Shown here: positions 57,010-64,000 of the stretch, one piece after another
Layout of the letters: each line of letters starts with the position of its first letter
Numbering within the stretch: the first letter of the stretch is position 1
Assembly: GCF_964275005.1 (NCBI RefSeq)
Contig: NC_092699.1
Location: forward strand, 18,032,901 to 18,096,900
Source: Diadema setosum
Taxonomy: Eukaryota > Echinodermata > Echinoidea > Diadematoida > Diadematidae
Reading direction: 5' to 3'
Length of the DNA stretch: 64,000 bases
Position numbers and translations under genes: made by a program
The notes under the pieces: generated by a model
The model's database searches: none
Told to the model about the DNA's origin: nothing
The model's input: the letters and a program-made list of their open reading frames with translations, nothing else

Positions 57010-60000
57010 TCATACCATTGCCACCTTGATACCCGGCAACTGTCGCTTTTCATGAATGTCCAAAAATCGTCTCCTCTTGATTGGCAAAACAGAAGGCCTC
57101 ATCGACTCGTCGTTAATGTCCTCTTTCGAATCGCCTTCATTCCCCAGTGACGACACCCTCACAACTCTTCGTATCTGTTTGGATCCATTCAGGTCGCTGC
57201 CGCTTCCACTGATTGTGACCTCAGCAATTTCCCTCCCATTCAATTTGTTCGGATATAGAATGTAGAGTGATCCGTCCATAGAAAACGCTGGCATGCGCAA
57301 TAATGGATATGAGCTAATTCCATGCAGTGGGATCTTGGGTGATATTTGCCCTCTTGTCTTCTGCGTTAAATCATTTTGTGTAAGCATATCACTATCACTA
57401 GTTTCGTTTGTTTCCTGCACATCGACCAGTCTTAATTCTCCCTCCTCAGATATTTCGGAGTTATTTTGTTCATGATCGTCATTGCTAGTACTCCTTTCAT
57501 CTTGCGAGGAATGTCCAGACGAGTCATTAATAAGTTGATGCAATCTCTGAAGCGGTGAAGGCGGTTCTTCTGGGTAGGCGGATAAGGTGAACTCGTCCTC
57601 TGGAGACCTCGGCATTGTGGTCTCGAAGAGTGTAGAAAAGTTATCCCTTTGCGAGGATGGGTAGCTATCGTCACCACCAACTGGAATGGAGTCATCACGA
57701 ACTTTAGCTTGTCTCGTCAGGGTCACGGACGGACAGGTTTTCATTCTTTGTCTTTGTCCGCTTCCCGCCTCATTGGCTGCTGATGAGCATTCCTGTACGT
57801 CGGTTTCCTTTTCGGAAAAGTCTGATTTTCGGCTGCCATCTTTTATTTGATATGCCAAATCATCTTCGTCACTCACGAATCCACGGTTAACTTTTCCCTG
57901 CATTGCCTGCTCGACCAGCTCCCACTCTGGTTTCTGTAAAAGTGGATCTGCAGCAATGTGTTCCTCTCGCGCAAGACGCTCGACAATGTTTCCTACTTCT
58001 TCAAGAGTTTCGGAGGATACTTTGTGCTTCGGTTCTGTCTCGGCGGAGGTATCGGGTGATGCGTCGCGATTCTTTTGGAAGTCGTCGCCCAAGTGATGCG
58101 GCTTCCGTTCATTATTTTCCGCTTCCTGTACTGTGTCACTGCAATGGGAAGCATCTTTATTTTCTGATTCAGTTTGAGAATTTTCTTCAGCACTTGGTGA
58201 TGACGATGGAGGTGATGAAGTCTTCAGAAGATCCTCTTGGAGCTTCATGGTAGACATGATCTGCAGCGTCGTCCGGGGCACGCGATGTACCTTTTCGTGT
58301 TTCGTCGCCAACATTGACAAAAATCGTGAGGATCGAGGGGATGATCGAGGTGATGATCGATCACTAGTGAAGCCAACCTCCTCGGCGATGGGCGCAAGGA
58401 AGCGGTAATCGCTCCCGCGACCTCTCTGTGACCAACTATCATTCGATTCGTCATCGCCGTCCTCAGCGGAAGTAATGCTGATAACAGGTACCGTAGGCAT
58501 AGAAGAGTGTTTCCTAGTGAGGTTCCCATGTTTGGTGCTCTTTTCACAATGTTCGCTGCGTATTTTGATTTGTTGCGCATGTGCCATCATCGCTTGCTGA
58601 AATGCCAATGTTACCGCCTGGGGGTCCGTGGACAATGGGCCACGCAAGCGCACCGTTTGCTCATGATTCACTGATAATGGTTTAGGGGTTTGAAGTGCGT
58701 CCTGTTTACTCGGTACCGCTCCTGGCGACATAACCCCACTGGAAGACGGTCTACTCGCCTGTTGACATAGGGAAGTTTCAACAGGGATGTCTTTTGTGGA
58801 GACAATGTTTGGTGGCGCGCTGCTCCTTCTGCCTTTCAGCCTCCTCAGGTCAGCTCGTCCCAGGATTCTGCCACGTATTTCGGCCTCGATCCGGGTCAGC
58901 TCCAGATCTTGTAGATCCTCATCACTTTCACCTACTGCTAGATGGTCAATCTGTGTCCCTCCGTAGGACAGTCCGTTGTTATTGAGTTCATAAGAATCTT
59001 TGTCGAAAGCGACCGTTCCTCCCTCACGAAAAGCTGTTCTCGCAACGCTGCGTGCAGATGAAATCTCTCCCGCTACCGGAAAAGTATGATCGACAGATCT
59101 TCTTTCTTCGTGATTCGGAACCGAGTCTCCATTTGCAAATTTGCTGTCCAATTGAGGAACAGGTTCCTGGATGTAGAATATCCTTTCAACGGTTTCGCTT
59201 GACCCTCGACCAGGCATGTTGACCGGAAGTGTGATGACATATCCATGTGAATCATAGCTTTCCGGGTGGAAATATTCCCCGTCCTCCTTTCCAGAATATT
59301 CGCTCCAACTCCCAGATCCTGTACATTGAGAACAAAGATGAATTAAAACACTCGTTGCATATACACCTATTCCTTTTCAACTAAGCTTTCATTCGATCAA
59401 GGCAGTTGTTTCAGCAAAGCGATGCTGTTCTACAAACCCTGAAAAACAACGACATTAATACAATGCATACAAAACCGCATTGATAATTCAAAGTTCAAGT
59501 TACAAAAGAAAACATTAAAGGCGCAAAAAACGAAACAAACAAACATGCCAACAAACTTACTCAGCTTTCTAATACCAGGCCAAGCGAAGGGTTTGTAAAT
59601 ATTTTGTCCAATATGTAATGATACTGTTTCGACAGATCGCCATTTTGAATACATCTCTGCTTTTAAATATGAATGCCACCCAACGGGTCTTCTGCATAAT
59701 ATCTAGGTGTGACGCCCCTGAAATGTGATTGGAGGAGAGTTGTCAGCGTACTACATCATCAATCTGACCAACGATACTGGCCAGAGCACTGCGCACCATC
59801 GGCCAAAGTGAAAGTTTGTGAAACTTTGCGAGGAAATGAGTCAGTAAATCACAACTATATTCAATCATTAATAAATTTCATGGGTTGTATTTCACCATAA
59901 AAGCATTGTATAGCGTATATCTACATGGCTGTTTTACCATTATTTGAAAACATTTTATTCTACAGGGCAGTGTTGCAGAAAGCTCTCTCCCACCTCCATC

Positions 60001-61533
60001 TCGATCCCATCAGCTGCTGGTAGCAGGGGAGAACTTTAGCTATGGGGACGGGCAAGAGGGAATCGTACTACTGTACTACGCGATTGGTCTGTCATGCGGT
60101 CCATATACAATATGAGAGCTCTACTGGTAATTCTTGCTGCGTAGAGAAGCAAGGAAGAATCACATACTGTATATAGTTGGCCTACATTATTCATTCGTGC
60201 CTCTTGCAACCATGTGGCAACAACCCGGTACCATATGCCTGGAGGGCTCTTCCCACCTCCCTGCCGGTACCCAATTAGCCCAGCATCACGTATACATTAC
60301 CATTACCCTCTAACTTGTAACAAAGCAGAGAGATCTCTTTCGAGCATTGATGATGAAAATAATGACACAAAAAATGTACTGAAAGCTAGTGTTATAGGAG
60401 AAATACAATTGTATACATCTGAAAAAAACGAAGTTGTTTGATGAAAGTGAGTTCTTGTGATACAACAAACATAATTCCAATTTGAGTAAACGTTCCACAT
60501 TCTTATTTCGGTTTATACATTATTGTGCCTCTTCAGATAATTTAAAATGAATCACACACGCCAGATCACATTTATATTTCACAAGATACAAGTCAGATAA
60601 CTAATGACAGTGCATCGCATGAATAGTATTGAAATCGAGTAACTTGATTGCGGATGAATTCTTACAATCATGATTAAAGTCGACTGTCGAAGAGAGCCAC
60701 TGATTGGTGTACGTATACATACGTTGCTATAGACTGTTTGATGCTCAGTAACCCCTTCTTCTGGCAGAGACAAATGAACTCTATCATACAGTACCTTGTA
60801 AAACATTTTGTCTGATTATCTTATTCTTGTCATATACTTGAAAGGCTAAGACTACGAGTGGATAATTTTGTGAGGTCATGTCATGTTTAGTTGGTTGATT
60901 TGCGATATGTTTCTCTCCCCTTTCAAATTTATTATCAAGACCCAGAGTATGAATTCGTTCCACTAGCATATCAAGAGGTTTACTTATCATGTTGAATATT
61001 TCGAAATCTCGAAGCTATATGATATCAGACAGCCCCCCCCCCCTCCCCCGTACAGCCTAGATGATTATTATTATGATTATGAGTCTTACCAAATGTGATA
61101 GTGAAATGTGTACCTCTGGTCTCACCCACCACGGAGTAGCTCTAGATAATGTAATTGTCTTACCTTCGCTCGAGTAGCTGTCTCCGTGGTCTCCGCTCCG
61201 TCGTGGCCATTCGTCGTCGGGTAATGGACCCCCGTCATACGACGTTCGATACACCAGGTCGCCGTCCTGTCCGGGAGAGATCACGAAGACGCGAGAATCG
61301 TTATGTAGCGTCGACGTCGATCTCCGCTGGGTGTCCTCGACTAGCATTGGTCGAGCGGAATGAGCGAGATCGGCGTGGTCGATAGGCACGATAGGGACAA
61401 GTGGCCAATCAGGATACGCGTCTGAAGCCGTCGAAGGTACTGACGTCACAGGTTGATCTTGAGTGATAGTGTGATGCGCATGGTGGTTGGTCGCGGCGTG
61501 GATATTCACATCTTCGCACACATTTGTCACCAT
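57010..61533 (-). CDS. Unrecognised, mostly disordered 892-aa protein, two coding exons
   Basis: The exons are 61533-61164 and 59318-57010 (TGA), joined in phase 1 (donor GTAAGA, acceptor ACAG). I do not recognise the family. Residues 1-123 are His-, Asp- and Pro-rich. Most of the rest is rich in Ser, Glu, Asp and Arg, with no membrane segment or signal peptide. Possible ordered or conserved blocks are LTRIEAEIRGRILGRADLRR (about 263-282), VERLAREEHIAADPLLQKPE (mid-protein), PAFSMDGSLYILYPNKLNG and the basic C-terminus KRRRFLDIHEKRQLPGIKV. An AG acceptor after a T-tract lies 7 bp upstream of the ATG, so a 5'UTR exon probably exists further right. A phosphoprotein or scaffold role would be a guess. 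The coding sequence is markedly richer in CG than its flanks. Confidence 0.75.
59561..59654 (-). CDS. Candidate alternative first exon of the 892-aa gene
   Basis: An ATG at 59654 opens MYSKWRSVETVSLHIGQNIY..WPGIRKL (31 codons) and ends in phase 1 at a strong donor GTAAGT (59560-59555). Phase 1 is exactly what the large exon (59318-57010) needs; joined, it would give an 800-aa isoform. Just upstream (59700-59810) are a CCAAT-type ATTGG, GTGACGCCCCTG and TGCGCACCATCGGCC, which look like a CpG promoter. An in-frame TAG lies upstream near 59701. It could be an intron-internal chance ORF. Confidence 0.4.
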
Positions 61534-64000
61534 ATTCAATCTGAATTTAAAAAAAATGCAAAAACAACATAAACATAGCGAAATATTATGCAATTTGAAA
61601 ACAGAAGTTTTATTTTGCTTTTTTTATATTTTTTTTACATTAATTGCTTCTGAAAAAGAGATCTAGATTATTTATATGCAGTTAGATATATTTCCCCTCC
61701 CTCTACCATGTCTACCCGCCTCCCCTCCCAGTCAAGAGCAGGATATAGCTTCTGATAACACAGTGCTTACATACAGACTGTCATCTTTCTTTTATATCTT
61801 TTCTTTCCTTTAGGTTGAAATGTGTCGTGCGAATTTCCGTTCTTTTTGTTTCTGTTTCTCTTTTTCTCTTTAGATGACATTTCTAAAGGCACCTTAACCC
61901 AGTTAATGAAAATTCATTCTTTCCACCAGGTATTGTTACGTTTCGCCCTTGTATCTTCAACCCTTATGAACAGCATGTAGTACTTATTATAATGAATGGC
62001 AATAGTGAATAAAACTAAAATCCAGTAAATCATTTTGTTGGAAATAAAAGGCTTTGTTATAAACGTAAGAGATTTTCGATCATGTCCTGAAAAGAAAAGA
62101 GAAAACGATAAACTCGTTCCATACATCATGTCTCAAGTGATACCATATTTCCATTTCAGGGGATTATGGGCTGTATTGTCAATCATTGTGCCAGGGATGA
62201 CGACTTAGATTGCATCTCTACACCCACGAGTAAACAGATAGATATTTCCATCAATATTTCATCCAGCCCATTAAATTCGTGATCCTCACCCTCTCAGCAC
62301 CAGCTATACTAAATGTTCAAGGTATCATGTGCAGTACAGTCGCTTGTTATGGTGTAAAATAGGAGTCAAAAGAAAGATACTTAGGCAAGACGGGAACAGC
62401 CCATCATTATGGGAGCCTCCCTGATAGCGTTCTTTCTCACTTCTAGGAAAACGCAATTGCTATCATTAAATCCGCAGCATCTTCGGAATTATGCAAAAAA
62501 AAAAAAAGAGCGCAGCAATGGTTTGAGCTGATATCAGGAAATAATATTAATATTTCAAATGATATCTCACAGTCGGCTGACTGGAGATTCGTCGGTTGGT
62601 CAGACCGTTGTAAAAAAAGCCAGCAACAACCCAGATGTAACGTACACGTTGATTGTTATTATTGACCTATAATCTTCAATGACTTCATAAATATGGTCAT
62701 TACTAACAATCACATTTATTAACTGCATTGATATATCCAATCGAAAAAAAAAATACATATATGTTAAACATGCTTAATAGGATTTGTTTTCATAACGTTG
62801 TTAGAAACTTCAGCGTATACCTAAAGACTCTTGTCAGGAAGATTTGAGATCAAATATTTTGTTTGTTTGTTTGTTTGTTTGTTTGTTTGGCCTTCCTTGG
62901 ATGCTGCCCGTCCCCAGTCATTTATTATATTTATTAATTTCTTATTTGATTGCGTGTTTGTTTGTGTCAGGCGTATTTTGACTGAGTGCTGAATGACGAT
63001 TATCGATACTGCGTTGGGTTTGCTTTCTGTAGATCAATAAGTTGCCGCACAGCGAACCAAGACATAAGATCGATAATCCAAGGCAATGAGGCATTATGCG
63101 CCATATCAAAGCTGTGTGTCAGTGCTGGTGTCCTTCCTGATTAATTGCCTGCATCTGCGTGGCTATATTCATTGTGTTTCTTGTTGCTGTTGTTGTTGTT
63201 TTCTTCACGGTTGATTTTTTTTTTCATTCGAAGGTCATTGTAGAAGATGTCAGTCAACTCATTCCACAAATAGTCGTCGCTATGACGTATGAGGCCATGT
63301 CCAGCAGAGATGAATAAAATAACGATGTTTTCGGTTTGTAATAGAGGTGTGTGTGGTTGCTTGTTTCCTGTATATATTATATTTCTTGTGCCACCAGGTC
63401 ACAATCAGTCCAACGGACAAGGTACTAAAACGGCATGAATACTTTACACTGTCTCTCAAACCTTATAGCACTCGGTATTACTATTATATTTGATATGTTT
63501 TTTCGCTGTGGCGCTGTGGCGCTGTAGCGCTCGTGGCACACGAAATATCCAATGGAAATAACATGGGTACTAATCAGCACTATAATCTTTCTCGCTCGGT
63601 TCTGAATAACGAAAAATCATCTTATCAGTCCATGAATCAGATTAGCTTGTCTCATTAGTATAATTATTTCGTTTTGCGGAAGGGTTTGTTTTTGTTTTGT
63701 TTTTGTTTTGCTTTGTTTAATCCCTATCATACCTAATATACTAATACTTCTCCCTGGTTTTCATTTATGCGTTGTTGCCGTTTTTATTTTGCTCATAACA
63801 TTTTTTAGAAGATTATATTACATGAACCCTCGTTCTGATGCAGCCCTTTACTCAGTTATATAATAATAATAATGATAGTGGCCTCTTAATGCGCTGAAGG
63901 CCATCAAGAATGATGCTCATGGCGCTCTTACATAACCAGCATGAACAGTACATAAAACAACCATACAATAATCAAATACAATAACTTATCAGAAAAAAAA
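61534..64000. other. Upstream region of the 892-aa gene, no further gene recognised
   Basis: An acceptor-like site (TTTTTTTTAAATTCAG) at 61556-61541 suggests that a 5'UTR exon lies to the right. Otherwise I see AT-rich sequence, a (TTTG)n tract (about 62857-62890), a TGGCGCTG(T/A) triplet repeat (about 63505-63530) and, at the edge, a repeat fragment (63870-63950). Confidence 0.5.
63870..63950 (+). repeat. Edge fragment of an interspersed repeat after a TAA tract
   Basis: A TAATAATAATAATGATAGTGG start is followed by CTTAATGCGCTGAAGGCCATC and CTCATGGCGCTCTTACA. An A/T-rich tandem tail joined to GCGCT-rich sequence is common at 3' ends of non-LTR elements in marine invertebrates. The family was not proven. 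Confidence 0.3.

Noticed and set aside
59217..59217. Met at 59217-59215 as the start of the large minus-strand protein
   Set aside because: The frame is open upstream to an AG acceptor at 59318 and joins in phase with the exon at 61164; this Met becomes residue 158.

Overview
This window is metazoan nuclear DNA: AT-rich, with long introns that have GT..AG boundaries, no operons, and dense young-looking DNA transposon relics, foldback elements and microsatellites. The gene content (a Kar5/Brambleberry karyogamy protein and a class I iron-sulfur fumarase) and the style of the repeats suggest a marine invertebrate deuterostome. My best guess is an echinoderm, possibly a sea urchin, but this is an inference and not proven by the sequence.

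I could assemble four genes from spliced exons, and there is a hint of a fifth. (1) At 481-528 on the minus strand, a short first coding exon lies under a CpG-rich promoter; its gene would run off the left edge. (2) At 2878-18262 on the plus strand lie the last four exons of a small multi-pass membrane protein, spread around a 13.3-kb intron packed with nested transposons. (3) At 30997-42812 on the minus strand is a complete 12-exon brambleberry-like gene (686 aa). (4) At 44417-52238 on the plus strand is a complete 10-exon class I fumarate hydratase with a probable mitochondrial presequence (565 aa). (5) At 57010-61533 on the minus strand is a two-exon gene for an unrecognised, mostly disordered 892-aa protein. 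A second, frame-compatible first exon sits at 59561-59654. All splice phases in genes 3 to 5 close without a gap.

Genes 2 and 3 converge, genes 3 and 4 are head to head (1.6 kb apart), and genes 4 and 5 converge. Nothing suggests that the genes share a pathway. The fumarase serves central metabolism, the Brambleberry protein serves nuclear envelope fusion at fertilisation and cleavage, and the other two have no known role.

Much of the remaining sequence is mobile-element debris that can be read in layers. It includes TTAA-flanked (piggyBac-like) foldbacks, TA-flanked pogo/Tigger-like elements, a TAA-flanked Harbinger-like MITE, an 88-bp MITE with a clean empty site in its sibling copy, and a 4.05-kb CAGGG-ended hAT-like element that carries a satellite array and sits inside a piggyBac-like element. 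Three elements have Helentron-like ends. Two of these carry (CCGT)n and arrays of AGGTCA half-sites. No tRNA, rRNA or CRISPR was seen.
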